A DNA stretch of 64,000 nucleotides from the NCBI RefSeq assembly GCF_016863275.1, contig NZ_BOOO01000027.1, forward strand, positions 62,001 to 126,000. The letters are read 5' to 3'. This stretch comes from Planotetraspora mira. Its GTDB lineage: Bacteria; Actinomycetota; Actinomycetes; Streptosporangiales; Streptosporangiaceae. Both the position numbers and the translations under genes were made by a program. The stretch's first letter is position 1. Every line of letters starts with the position of its first letter. Positions 26,166 through 34,323 of this stretch are shown in pieces. Under the pieces are notes generated by a model. That model ran no database searches. It worked only from the letters and a program-made list of their open reading frames with translations, and was not told where the DNA came from.

Positions 26166-27671
26166 GTGGAGACATCCAAAACACCGGCGACGTCGGGAGC
26201 CGGCCAGACCGGCGTCTCGCCGGTGCAGGACGAACGAGTATGGAAAGCGGGCCGGCTCGAGCCGATGCCCATCCGGTCATTACCCGACGCGCCTCCCTCG
26301 GTGCACATCCTCGGCCCGACCGTGTTCCTGGTCGCGCTGGGCGTGGGCATGGGCGAGTCCTACATGTGGCCCCGGCTGGTTCTACTCTTCGGGCCCGAGA
26401 TCCGTTGGCTCTTCCTCATCGGCGTCACCCTCCAGGCCGTGGTCATGCTGGAGATGGCCCGATACGCGATGGCCACGGGGGAGAGCATCTTCTTCGGCGC
26501 GGCCCGCGTCTTCAAGCCGCTCATGTGGTTCTTCTTCACGGTGGCGATCCTGGTCTACATCTGGCCGGGGCACCTGTCAGCGGGTGCCGCGGCCTTCGAG
26601 AAGATCACCGGAATACCCTGGGTGGTCACGGCCTGCGTCGGGCTCGTCCTGGTCGGCATCGTGTTCAGCCTGGCCAAGGTGATCTACAACCTGCTCGAGA
26701 ACGTGTTGTCGATCCTCATCGGCGTGCTGGTCATCGGAACCGCGATCATCGCGGCGATGGTGGGCAGTTGGTCGGACCTGTCCAGCACGATCACCGGCAT
26801 GTTCGCCTTCGGCTACATTCCGGATGAGGCGCTGTCCCCGACGTGGTTCCCCGTCATCGTCGGCTCGATCGCCTTCGCCGGTCCCTCGGGGATGCAGCAG
26901 ATGTGGTACACCCTGCACCTGCGCGACTCCGGGGCCGGCATGGGCGCCCACATCCCGAAGATCCGCGGGTTGCGGCACGCCGGTGAAGAGGAGGCCATGC
27001 CCTCGCGTGGCTTCATGTTCGACACCGACAACCCCGAGGAGATGCGCAAGTGGAAGGGCTGGCGGCGCTGGGTCACCTTCGACGCCTTCCTGCTCTTCTG
27101 GGGCATCACGATGCTGGTGACGGTCTCGTTCACCGTGCTCGCCCAGGCGGCGTCACGGCAGAACTCGAACGTCAAGGAGCTGATCCTCGCCGGTGACAGG
27201 GAGGCGTCGCTCAACGCGATGTCCGACTCCTTCGCCTCCGCCGGCAGCTCGGTGCTCGGTGCGGTCTTCCTCGGCTTCATCGCGCTGATCGGTCTCAACG
27301 CCACGCTGGGCCTGTTCGACTCCTTCTCCCGGGGGCAGGCGGACATGAGCTACCACTTCGTGCCCGGCGCCAAGAAGTTCGGCATCTCCAAGCTCTACGC
27401 CGGCTTCCTGTGGGGCGTGATCGTCTTCGGCATCCTCATCCTGCTGTTCGGGCCCGCGGACGGCCCCGGAGCGATCCTCGACACGCTCGCGTTCCTGTCG
27501 ACGTTCGCCATGGGCGCCTACTGCGTCACCCTCCTGCTGGTGAACAACCGGATGTTGCCCAAACCGATCCGGCCCAAGCTGTACACGAACCTGATCATCG
27601 GGTTCGGCGCGGTGTTCTACCTCGGGATGTTGTTCTACAGCCTCTTCAAGTACGGCGTGGTGCTCGACTGA
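26166..27671 (+). CDS. Nramp-superfamily transporter lacking metal-site motifs
   Basis: 501-aa protein with about eleven helices of the Nramp (LeuT-fold) family, with the GTG start after AGGAGG at 26154. Helix 1 has GPTVFLVALGVGMGESYMWP where metal transporters have DPGN, and helix 6 has GSIAFAGPSGMQQMWY where they have MPH. The canonical Mn/Fe ligands Asp, Asn and Met are thus missing. A charged cytoplasmic insert follows helix 6. Since it lies in the frc operon, transport of oxalate or another organic acid is more likely than of a divalent metal; this is inference. It overlaps the next gene by 1 nt. Confidence 0.8.
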   Translation: METSKTPATSGAGQTGVSPVQDERVWKAGRLEPMPIRSLPDAPPSVHILGPTVFLVALGVGMGESYMWPRLVLLFGPEIRWLFLIGVTLQAVVMLEMARYAMATGESIFFGAARVFKPLMWFFFTVAILVYIWPGHLSAGAAAFEKITGIPWVVTACVGLVLVGIVFSLAKVIYNLLENVLSILIGVLVIGTAIIAAMVGSWSDLSSTITGMFAFGYIPDEALSPTWFPVIVGSIAFAGPSGMQQMWYTLHLRDSGAGMGAHIPKIRGLRHAGEEEAMPSRGFMFDTDNPEEMRKWKGWRRWVTFDAFLLFWGITMLVTVSFTVLAQAASRQNSNVKELILAGDREASLNAMSDSFASAGSSVLGAVFLGFIALIGLNATLGLFDSFSRGQADMSYHFVPGAKKFGISKLYAGFLWGVIVFGILILLFGPADGPGAILDTLAFLSTFAMGAYCVTLLLVNNRMLPKPIRPKLYTNLIIGFGAVFYLGMLFYSLFKYGVVLD

Positions 27672-28210
27672 TGGATCGCGCCCGATCACAAGCAGAGGTC
27701 GCCCTGCCCGGACTGCTCATCGGGCTCGTCGCGGGCGCCATGGCCGGCGGGCTGACCCTGGTCGCGGGAAACTCCGCGACCTGGGCGCTGGTCTCCGCGC
27801 TGTCACTGGCCGTTCCTCTCGGCCTGCTCGGAGCGGGGTACGGCATGCTGCTCGGCCGGAACCTGTTCCAGCCCGGCGTGTTCGCCCCGGCCGGGGTCTA
27901 CTGGCTGGTCGGCTTCCCACTCGGCCGGCTCGTCCAGGAGACGGTTACGAGCCAGGTCGTCTTCGGCCGGGTCGCGCTGTCGGACGACCTGCCGGCCTTC
28001 CTGGCCTTCCAGGCGGTCGTCAGCCTCGGCTTCGCGATCGGCTTCGTCTGGCTGCACGAGCGCCTGGCGCCGTACTGGCTCATGCGTGTCGCGGATCGCA
28101 ATCCGATGGCGCACGAGCTGCTCGGCCGCTACGTCGCTCACGCTGAGACCCTCTGGCGGGCGCGGGAGCAGAGGCGGGCGTTCAGGCGCCGTGAGAAAGG
28201 AGCACGATGA
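27671..28210 (+). CDS. Small membrane protein of the oxalate operon
   Basis: 179-aa protein with about four hydrophobic segments in residues 10-135 and a basic, cytoplasmic C-terminal helix ending RRAFRRREKGAR. I do not recognise the family. It is locked in the operon by a 1-nt overlap with the Nramp-like gene and a 4-nt overlap (ATGA) with terC, so it is probably an accessory subunit of one of these transport proteins. Confidence 0.7.
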   Translation: MDRARSQAEVALPGLLIGLVAGAMAGGLTLVAGNSATWALVSALSLAVPLGLLGAGYGMLLGRNLFQPGVFAPAGVYWLVGFPLGRLVQETVTSQVVFGRVALSDDLPAFLAFQAVVSLGFAIGFVWLHERLAPYWLMRVADRNPMAHELLGRYVAHAETLWRAREQRRAFRRREKGAR

Positions 28211-29193
28211 ACCTGCCCGTGTGGGTGTGGCTGGTCACGGTCGGCGGCTTCCTGTCCATGTTCGCCATCGACTTCTACCTCATCTCACGCAATCCGCGGC
28301 AGCCGTCGTTCCGTGAGTGTGTCTGGTGGGTGTCCTTCTACGTCCTGCTCGCGGTGATCTTCGGCCTGGGCATGGTGTTCGTCGCCGGCCCGACACACGG
28401 CGGCGAGTTCTTCGCCGGCTGGATCACGGAGTACTCCCTCAGCGTCGACAACCTGTTCGTCTTCCTGATCATCATGAGCCGCTTCTCCGTACCCCACAGG
28501 TATCGGCAGAAGGTGCTCATGACGGGAATCGTGCTGGCACTCGGCATGAGGGGCGCCTTCATCGCGGTGGGCGCGGAGGCGATCACACGGTTCGACTGGC
28601 TCTTCTACATCTTCGGAGCCTTCCTCGCCTACACCGCGTACAAGCTGATCACTGAGAAGGAAGAGGAGGCCGACTTCTCGGAGAACCTCGCCCTCCGCAC
28701 GGTCAAGCGGCTCGTGCCGTCCACCGACACCTACCACGGTGCCGCGATGACGACGCGGATCGACGGGCGCAGGCTCGTCACCCCGATGCTGATCGTGATG
28801 GTGGCGATCGGGACCTCCGATCTCCTGTTCGCCCTGGACTCCATCCCGGCCATCTTCGGCCTGACGAAGGAGCCCTACATCGTGTTCACGGCCAACGTCT
28901 TCGCCCTGATGGGCCTGCGCCAGCTGTTCTTCCTCGTGGGAGGACTGCTGGAGCGTCTGGTCTACCTCAACAAGGGCCTGGCGGTGGTCCTCGCCTTCAT
29001 CGGCGTGAAACTCGTGATGGAGGCCCTCCACCACGACGGCGTCTCCTGGGCGCCCGAGGTGCCCATCGTGGCGTCCCTCGGCGTCATCATCGGCACGCTG
29101 GCCCTCACCACGGTCGCCAGCCTGCTGAAGTCGCGCATCGATCGCAGGAAGGACGTCGACGTGGAACGGGATCAGGTGTCCGTGGACACCTGA
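28207..29193 (+). CDS. TerC-family integral membrane protein
   Basis: 328-aa TerC/Alx family protein with about nine helices and both conserved acidic motifs: ITEYSLSVDNLFVFLIIM near 75-92 and SDLLFALDSIPAIFGLTK near 198-216, which form the metal path. TerC proteins export manganese or calcium during protein secretion or metal stress. It is the last gene of the 21025-29193 operon; a link between metal export and oxalate (a metal chelator, and a product that carries Ca or Mn) is plausible but unproven. A stem-loop terminator follows. Confidence 0.9.
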   Translation: MNLPVWVWLVTVGGFLSMFAIDFYLISRNPRQPSFRECVWWVSFYVLLAVIFGLGMVFVAGPTHGGEFFAGWITEYSLSVDNLFVFLIIMSRFSVPHRYRQKVLMTGIVLALGMRGAFIAVGAEAITRFDWLFYIFGAFLAYTAYKLITEKEEEADFSENLALRTVKRLVPSTDTYHGAAMTTRIDGRRLVTPMLIVMVAIGTSDLLFALDSIPAIFGLTKEPYIVFTANVFALMGLRQLFFLVGGLLERLVYLNKGLAVVLAFIGVKLVMEALHHDGVSWAPEVPIVASLGVIIGTLALTTVASLLKSRIDRRKDVDVERDQVSVDT

Positions 29194-29210
29194 TCGACGC
29201 AACCGCGGCC

Positions 29211-29248
29211 ATGGGCGGGAGGCCTCCACTCCGGAGCCTCCTGCCCAT
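29211..29248. terminator. Stem-loop terminator after terC
   Basis: Arms ATGGGCGGGAGGC (29211-29223) and GCCTCCTGCCCAT (29236-29248) pair with one G-T wobble around a 12-nt loop. It sits between terC and the convergent 59-codon gene and can serve both. Confidence 0.7.
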
Positions 29249-29251
29249 TGG

Positions 29252-29431
29252 TCATGGGGAGACGTCGATCCTGTGGTCGCCGGCCCAGTCCTCGAGGTAG
29301 CGCTCCACGCCGTCGGCCGAGCCGTGCTTGCGCATGGCGGCCGCAAGCCCGACGCCGATCATCCGGCCGTCCGCCGGATGTCCCGCCGGCTCTTGGAGGA
29401 GTGCGCGGAATCTGTCCAGAAGCGTTTTCAT
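29252..29431 (-). CDS. Small hypothetical protein, 59 aa
   Basis: A 59-codon frame starting at ATG 29431 with AAGGAAGGAAG 6 nt upstream. The product begins MKTLLDRFRALLQEPAG and contains RMIGVGLAAAMRKHGSADGVERYL, then ends acidic (DWAGDHRIDVSP). Codon positions are GC-biased as in real genes here, and a terminator directly follows the stop. It looks like a soluble helical peptide; no family or function is recognised. Confidence 0.6.
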   Translation of the reverse strand: MKTLLDRFRALLQEPAGHPADGRMIGVGLAAAMRKHGSADGVERYLEDWAGDHRIDVSP

Positions 29432-29841
29432 CGAATTCTTCCTTCCTTGATCTCTCCGTGCCCGGTCTGATGTCCGAGACGTGTTCCCACTCTCGATCCC
29501 TGCGGCTCAGGCCTGGTCGAACGCTCTGCGTCCGCGGCCGCCGGGGCTTCGGCGGGCCACAATTTCGGTGCCATTGAAATTCTCTACCCGAGGTGTTTCA
29601 ACCAAACGGAGCCTTCGTGAATTCCATGTCAATTCCGAGAATCCGATACGCCATCCCAGGAGGCAGATCTGGGATGCCAATTCTGCGGGCACGCCTGGGT
29701 CGTCCGCCGGGCGGAGCCGGCCACGAAAGCGGGGGCCTTATTCGCCTGTTCGCCCGCGGCGCGCATCAATGACCCGCCTGACGTGTTTCCGGGGAAACGC
29801 GTCAGGTATGAATGTCTTTCAGTAAGCCCTTTTCCGGTCTT
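29432..29841. other. Intergenic region of about 410 bp, noncoding
   Basis: Between the 59-aa gene and the end of the GntR gene. It is less G+C-rich than its surroundings and has no frame with coding character. It holds a CATCCCAG/CTGGGATG stem-loop (29652-29676) and the GntR terminator hairpin (29777-29806). A small RNA cannot be excluded. Confidence 0.5.
29777..29806 (-). terminator. Hairpin terminator downstream of GntR gene
   Basis: CCTGACGTGTTT (29777-29788) and AAACGCGTCAGG (29795-29806) pair with one G-T wobble around CCGGGG, 36 bp past the GntR stop codon. Confidence 0.6.
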
Positions 29842-30579
29842 TCACTTGGGAGAACGCGGCCGGCGGCGCCGCGTGGGCTCCGGCGCCGACTCGATCGGCT
29901 CGGCCTCGCGCTGCTCCAGGTAGGAGTCGCGCGTGTGCTCGGTGTGCTTGCGCATGATCTCGGCCGCGCGGTCCTCGTCGGCCGCGGCGATGGCGTCGAC
30001 CAACTCGGCGTGCTCGCTCCAGGAGTCCCTGCCCCGCTTGCGCGCCACAGGCGTGTGGTACCACCGGACCCGCCGGGACACCAGGGAGGCCAGCTCAGCC
30101 AGCACCTTGTTGCCGGAGAGCTCGGTGATCGCGGCGTGCAACTCGGAGTTGATCGCGACCGACGTGTCGACGTCGTCGGCGTCCACCGCGGCGAGACCGC
30201 GGACGCACAGCGCACGAAGGCGCTGGACGCCGTCGGGGGTCGAATGACGGGCGGCCAGCTTGGCCGACTCGGTCTCCAGCAGCGTGCGCACGGCGAGGAG
30301 CTGATCCGCCTCCTCCACGGTCGGCGCGTGGACGAACGCGCCGTGACCGGGGTGGAGATCGACCCAGCCCTCTCCGCTGAGCAGCTGCAGGGCCTCTCTG
30401 ATCGGCTGCCGGGAAACGCCGAGAAGGCCGGCGAGTTCGCTTTCCGCCAGGTGTTGCCCGGGCTTGAGATGGCCGGTGAGGATGAGTTCGAGGAGCGCCT
30501 CGAATACGCTCTCCCGCAGCGGTACGGGCCGCGCGATCTTGGGAGCGGCTCCCTGGTTCGCCAATTCCGTCCGCAACAT
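29842..30579 (-). CDS. GntR-family regulator (FCD domain), probable oxalate regulon controller
   Basis: 245-aa FadR-subfamily regulator: winged helix with PLRESVFEALLELILTGHLKPGQHLAESELAGLLGVSRQPIREALQLLSGEGWV (about 22-76), then an FCD ligand domain with metal-type histidines (ELHAAITELSG; SEHAELVDAIAA), and a basic tail. It lies in the middle of the oxalate locus, and six similar sites occur before locus genes, including one 65 bp upstream of this gene, so autoregulation is likely. The inducer may be oxalate, oxalyl-CoA or glyoxylate. ATG 30579 is chosen because GGAG lies 8 nt upstream; ATG 30585 is only 2 nt away from it. Confidence 0.88.
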   Translation of the reverse strand: MLRTELANQGAAPKIARPVPLRESVFEALLELILTGHLKPGQHLAESELAGLLGVSRQPIREALQLLSGEGWVDLHPGHGAFVHAPTVEEADQLLAVRTLLETESAKLAARHSTPDGVQRLRALCVRGLAAVDADDVDTSVAINSELHAAITELSGNKVLAELASLVSRRVRWYHTPVARKRGRDSWSEHAELVDAIAAADEDRAAEIMRKHTEHTRDSYLEQREAEPIESAPEPTRRRRPRSPK

Positions 30580-30644
30580 GTCCATCACTCCAGAATGACG
30601 CGACAGGAGTGGCCGAATGCCATATATATCCCGTCACTGTTTCT

Positions 30645-30670
30645 CGTAGACCGCCTACAGCATACAGTTG
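30645..30670. promoter_or_regulatory. Candidate GntR site upstream of its own gene
   Basis: CGTAGACCGC-CTACAG-CATACAGTTG; read on the minus strand it contains CTGTATGCTGTAGGCGG, related to the other five sites and especially to the fdhD site. The spacing to the start codon (about 65 bp) fits an autoregulatory operator. Match is weaker than the four core sites. Confidence 0.5.
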
Positions 30671-30698
30671 AACGCTTGCCGCCCGTCTGTGAAGCCAA

Positions 30699-32000
30699 TC
30701 ACATGCCCGCCGGCAGTGTCGCCGGACATCCAGGACGGCGCAGACGATGACTCACCACCAGCGACAGCACCGCGGCCATCGTCATTCCCACGAAGACCGT
30801 CGCCTGGCTCCCGGACGTGAGCGCCGCATAGGCGAGGCCGACGCCGACGACCCCCGCCACGGCCTTGGTGCTGTAGACCACCCCATGGATCTCGGCCGTT
30901 CGCTCCTGACCGAAGAACTCCCGGACGAGGCTCGCGATGAGCGGGTAGAACGCGCCGCCGCCCAGCCCCGCGAAGACCGCCGCCACGAAGATCAGGGCGG
31001 CGGAGCCCGAGGTCGCCCCCGCGGCGAACAGCGGTTGTCCCACGGCCAGCAGGGCCAGCACGGCGCTGAGCACGCGCCTGCGGCCGAACCGCTCGGAGGC
31101 GAGCATCGCGCAGGCCCGGCCGGCCCCGTTCAGGGCGATGAGAAGGGTGAGGGCGAGCCACGACGCCGGCGCCTCCAGCGTGGCCAGGACGACGACGTCG
31201 AAGATGGACACCGCACCGGCCAGGACGAGGATCGCCACCAGGCTGGACAGGGCCCCCGTCCGCAGCGCCTGGCCCGTGGAGAACTCCCGCAGCGCCGGGG
31301 GAGTCCTGCGCAGCGCCAGGCTGTCGAGCGCGTGATCACGCGGATCGACGTGGGAGGGCCACCAGCGCGGAGGCGGGAGCCGTACGAACCGGGCGGCGAG
31401 GCCGATGGCGGCGACCGCCACGACGGCCGAGACGCCGAACGCGACACCGAGATGATCGGGACCGGCGCCGGCGACCACGGCGAGGGGCGCGGCGCCGTAG
31501 GCGAACGCGCCGGTCGCGAAGGCCACCTGAGTGCCCGGGCGCTCCGGGAACCACCGGGCGACGACCTCGGTGCACACGCCGTAGACCAGCCCGGCGCCCG
31601 CCCCGCCGAGCAGGGCGTACCCGGCCAGGATCATCGCGGCGCCGTCGGCGAGGGCCAGGGTGAGCAGGGCCGTGCCGGTCAGCACGGCGCCCGCGCCGAG
31701 GGCGGCGCGCACACCGAGTCGGCCGCCGCGCACCAGATACGCCGTGGGATAGGCGACGACGGCCTGGCAGACGATCCAGACGGCCAGCGGCCCGAGGACT
31801 CCGGCGACGGACCGGTCTCCGGGGCCGAGCAGTCCCGGCACGGCCGCCGCGTAGCCGTACTGCAGGGGGGCGATCGCGATCATGGCGGCCCACGGCAGCC
31901 AGAGCATCCATGACCTCGGTCGACTGATCAGGTCGTGCGGCGATTCGCCGACGAGATAGGCGCGGCCCTGCCAGTCTCGGACGACGTTTGGCTTCTCCAT
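30699..32000 (-). CDS. MFS transporter, probable oxalate/formate antiporter-like carrier
   Basis: 433-aa major facilitator with about twelve helices. It starts MEKPNVVRDWQGRAYLVGESPHDL, a cytoplasmic leader, and shows OxlT-type features such as PLQYGYAAAVPGLL in helix 1 and GAGAGLVYGVCTEVVARWFPERPG between helices 4 and 5 (the WFPxRxG motif of the oxalate/formate antiporter family). Exchange of oxalate for formate would fit the enzymes nearby. The ATG at 32000 lies inside a GntR-type operator and lacks a ribosome binding site, so the mRNA may be leaderless; an in-frame ATG at 32060 is the alternative. Confidence 0.82.
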   Translation of the reverse strand: MEKPNVVRDWQGRAYLVGESPHDLISRPRSWMLWLPWAAMIAIAPLQYGYAAAVPGLLGPGDRSVAGVLGPLAVWIVCQAVVAYPTAYLVRGGRLGVRAALGAGAVLTGTALLTLALADGAAMILAGYALLGGAGAGLVYGVCTEVVARWFPERPGTQVAFATGAFAYGAAPLAVVAGAGPDHLGVAFGVSAVVAVAAIGLAARFVRLPPPRWWPSHVDPRDHALDSLALRRTPPALREFSTGQALRTGALSSLVAILVLAGAVSIFDVVVLATLEAPASWLALTLLIALNGAGRACAMLASERFGRRRVLSAVLALLAVGQPLFAAGATSGSAALIFVAAVFAGLGGGAFYPLIASLVREFFGQERTAEIHGVVYSTKAVAGVVGVGLAYAALTSGSQATVFVGMTMAAVLSLVVSHRLRRPGCPATLPAGM

Positions 32001-32009
32001 ACTGTATGG
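31997..32009. promoter_or_regulatory. GntR regulon operator at the MFS gene start
   Basis: CCATACTGTATGG, a perfect dyad (6-bp arms around one base), overlapping the MFS ATG. It is the most symmetrical of the six sites and probably defines the half-site CCATAC. Confidence 0.7.
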
Positions 32010-32056
32010 AATATCCCGGAACTGAGCGGCTGTCGAGACCCTGGACCAAGTCGATT

Positions 32057-32073
32057 CCATACGGTATACAGTC
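32057..32073. promoter_or_regulatory. GntR regulon operator upstream of the sucC-like operon
   Basis: CCATACGGTATACAGTC, 28 bp before the sucC-like start; the ATAC-N-GTAT dyad is intact and extends into a second GTATAC half. With the site at 31997 it brackets the divergent promoter region. Confidence 0.7.
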
Positions 32074-32100
32074 TACGAGCCCTCTTGAAGGAGACCCCCC

Positions 32101-33264
32101 ATGGACCTGTACGAGTACCAGGCCAAGGAGCTGTTCGCCCGGCACGGGATATCGGTTCCGCCGGGCCAGGTCGCGGCCACCCCCCAGGAGGCCCGCACGA
32201 TCGCGACGGAGCTGAAGGCCCCGGTGGTCATCAAGGCCCAGGTGAAGACAGGCGGCCGGGGGAAGGCGGGCGGAGTGCGGCTCGCGCCCGGTCCCTCGGC
32301 CGCCGAAGACGAGGCACGGCGGATCCTCGGGATGGACATCAAGGGACACACCGCCCACACCGTGCTCGTCGAGAAGGCCACGGGCGGCTTCGAGGAGTAC
32401 TACGCGGCCTATCTCGTCGACCGGGCCGAGCGCACGCTGCTGGCCATGGTGTCCAGCGAGGGCGGGATGGACATCGAAGAGGTGGCGGCGACCAAGCCCG
32501 AGGCGCTGGTCCGGATCCCGATCGACGCCGCGTCCGGTGTCGACCTCGAGACCGCCCGCCTGCTGGCCTCTCGCGCAGGCCTGCCCGAGGACGTCCAGGA
32601 CGCGGTGGCCGCCACGCTCGTCCGCCTGTGGGAGGTCCTGGTCGAGGAGGACGCGCTGATGGTCGAGGTGAACCCGCTCGCCTGCACCTCGGACCGCAGG
32701 GTCCTCGCGCTCGACGGGAAGATCACCCTCGACGACAACGCCGCGTTCCGCCACGACCTCGCGGCCTTCGCCGACGGCTCCGACGACGGCGGCCTCGAGG
32801 CGAGGGCGCGTGCCAAGCACCTCAACTACGTGAAGCTCGAGGGCCAGGTCGGCGTCATCGGCAACGGAGCCGGGCTCGTCATGAGCACGCTCGACGTCGT
32901 GGCCTACGCGGGCGAGCGGTTCGACGGCGTACGGCCGGCCAACTTCCTCGACATCGGAGGCGGGGCTTCGGCCCAGGTGATGGCCGACGGGCTGGAGATC
33001 ATCCTGTCCGACCCCGACGTCCGGGCGGTGCTGGTCAACGTCTTCGGTGGGATCACGGCGTGCGACGCGGTCGCCAACGGCATCGTCACCGCTCTCGAGG
33101 TCCTCGGAGAGCAGGGCGCGCGGTGCCCGATCGTGGTCCGGCTGGACGGCAACAACGCCGAGCTGGGCCGCGAGATCCTCAGCGACGCGGGACATCCGAT
33201 GGTCCGCGTGGTCACCACCATGGACGGCGCCGCCGAGCTCGTCGCGGAGCTGGCCGCCGTGTGA
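32101..33264 (+). CDS. sucC: Succinyl-CoA ligase beta-type subunit (SucC-like)
   Basis: 387-aa ATP-grasp subunit of an acyl-CoA ligase: starts [17 protein letters not shown], nucleotide loop [12 protein letters not shown] (about 43-54), Mg ligands in [10 protein letters not shown] near 195, and C-terminal flavodoxin-like domain [14 protein letters not shown] and [10 protein letters not shown]. Because it heads a glyoxylate operon and has a GntR site, it is likely a paralogue specialised for oxalate, malate or another dicarboxylate rather than the TCA-cycle enzyme. AAGGAG lies 11 nt upstream of ATG. It pairs with the next gene. Confidence 0.85.
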   Translation: MDLYEYQAKELFARHGISVPPGQVAATPQEARTIATELKAPVVIKAQVKTGGRGKAGGVRLAPGPSAAEDEARRILGMDIKGHTAHTVLVEKATGGFEEYYAAYLVDRAERTLLAMVSSEGGMDIEEVAATKPEALVRIPIDAASGVDLETARLLASRAGLPEDVQDAVAATLVRLWEVLVEEDALMVEVNPLACTSDRRVLALDGKITLDDNAAFRHDLAAFADGSDDGGLEARARAKHLNYVKLEGQVGVIGNGAGLVMSTLDVVAYAGERFDGVRPANFLDIGGGASAQVMADGLEIILSDPDVRAVLVNVFGGITACDAVANGIVTALEVLGEQGARCPIVVRLDGNNAELGREILSDAGHPMVRVVTTMDGAAELVAELAAV

Positions 33265-33343
33265 GCTCCGCCAGGAGCGCCGAAGTGAACGCCGGCAGCG
33301 ACGCCCGTACGACCGACGTGCGCCGCGGAGAGGAGCAGCGACG

Positions 33344-34228
33344 ATGGCGATCTTCTTGACCAAGGACAGCAAGGTGCTCATCCAGGGCATGACCGGCGCG
33401 GAGGGCACCCGCCACACCGCCCGGATGCTCGCGGCGGGGACCGACATCGTGGCCGGGGTGACTCCCGGCAAGGGCGGGCAGGCGGTGGACTTCGCTGAGC
33501 GCCGGGTGCCCGTCTTCGGCTCGGTGGCCGAGGCGATGGCCGAGACCGGCGCCGACGTTTCCGTGGTCTTCGTGCCCCCGAGATTCGCCAGAGGCGCGGT
33601 CGAGGAGGCCGTCGACGCCGAGATCCCGCTCTGCGTGGTGATCACCGAGGGCGTTCCCGTCCACGACACGCTGCGCTTTTGGGCACGTGCCCAGGCCACG
33701 GGGAGGACCAGGATCATCGGGCCCAACTGCCCCGGCCTGATCAGCCCCGGGCAGGCCAGCGCCGGCATCATCCCGGCCGACATCACCTCCGCCGGCCGTA
33801 TCGGCCTGGTGTCGAAGTCGGGCACGCTGACCTACCAGCTCATGTACGAGCTGCGGGACATCGGTTTCTCGACGGCGGTGGGCATCGGCGGTGACCCGGT
33901 CATCGGGACGACGCACATCGATGCGCTGCAGGCGTTCCAGGACGACCCGGGCACCGACGCGATCGTGATGATCGGTGAGATCGGCGGCGACGCCGAGGAG
34001 CGGGCGGCGGCCTACATCGAGCAGCACGTGACCAAGCCGGTCGTGGCCTATGTGGCGGGGTTCACCGCGCCCGAGGGCAAGACCATGGGTCACGCGGGCG
34101 CGATCGTGTCCGGTTCGGCCGGTACGGCCCAGGCCAAGAAGGAAGCGCTGGAGAAGGTCGGCGTCCGCGTCGGCAAGACCCCCAGCGAGACCGCCCGCCT
34201 CATGAGAGACACCGTCCAGACCCGCTGA
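33344..34228 (+). CDS. sucD: Succinyl-CoA ligase alpha-type subunit (SucD-like)
   Basis: 294-aa partner of the SucC-like subunit. CoA-binding Rossmann start [37 protein letters not shown], and the phosphohistidine in [15 protein letters not shown] (His about 248). AGGAG precedes ATG 33344; an 80-bp gap to sucC is without structure. The complex should form an acyl-CoA (oxalyl-CoA or malyl-CoA are candidates) with NTP cleavage, feeding the reductive branch to glyoxylate. Confidence 0.85.
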   Translation: MAIFLTKDSKVLIQGMTGAEGTRHTARMLAAGTDIVAGVTPGKGGQAVDFAERRVPVFGSVAEAMAETGADVSVVFVPPRFARGAVEEAVDAEIPLCVVITEGVPVHDTLRFWARAQATGRTRIIGPNCPGLISPGQASAGIIPADITSAGRIGLVSKSGTLTYQLMYELRDIGFSTAVGIGGDPVIGTTHIDALQAFQDDPGTDAIVMIGEIGGDAEERAAAYIEQHVTKPVVAYVAGFTAPEGKTMGHAGAIVSGSAGTAQAKKEALEKVGVRVGKTPSETARLMRDTVQTR

Positions 34229-34290
34229 GAAACCGCGTCTTCCGCGGATCGGCCCATCGCGCCGGGCTCCGGCCCATGGCGACCACCGTC

Positions 34291-34323
34291 GGAGGCATCG
34301 TGACGTTCCTGGAGGCATCGTGA
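34291..34323 (+). promoter_or_regulatory. Duplicated ribosome binding site and start before hyi
   Basis: The stretch GGAGGCATCGTGA occurs twice in tandem (34291 and 34311). The first copy opens a 7-codon frame (GTG ACG TTC CTG GAG GCA TCG TGA) whose stop overlaps the hyi GTG start, an arrangement that could couple or dampen hyi translation. Confidence 0.5.
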
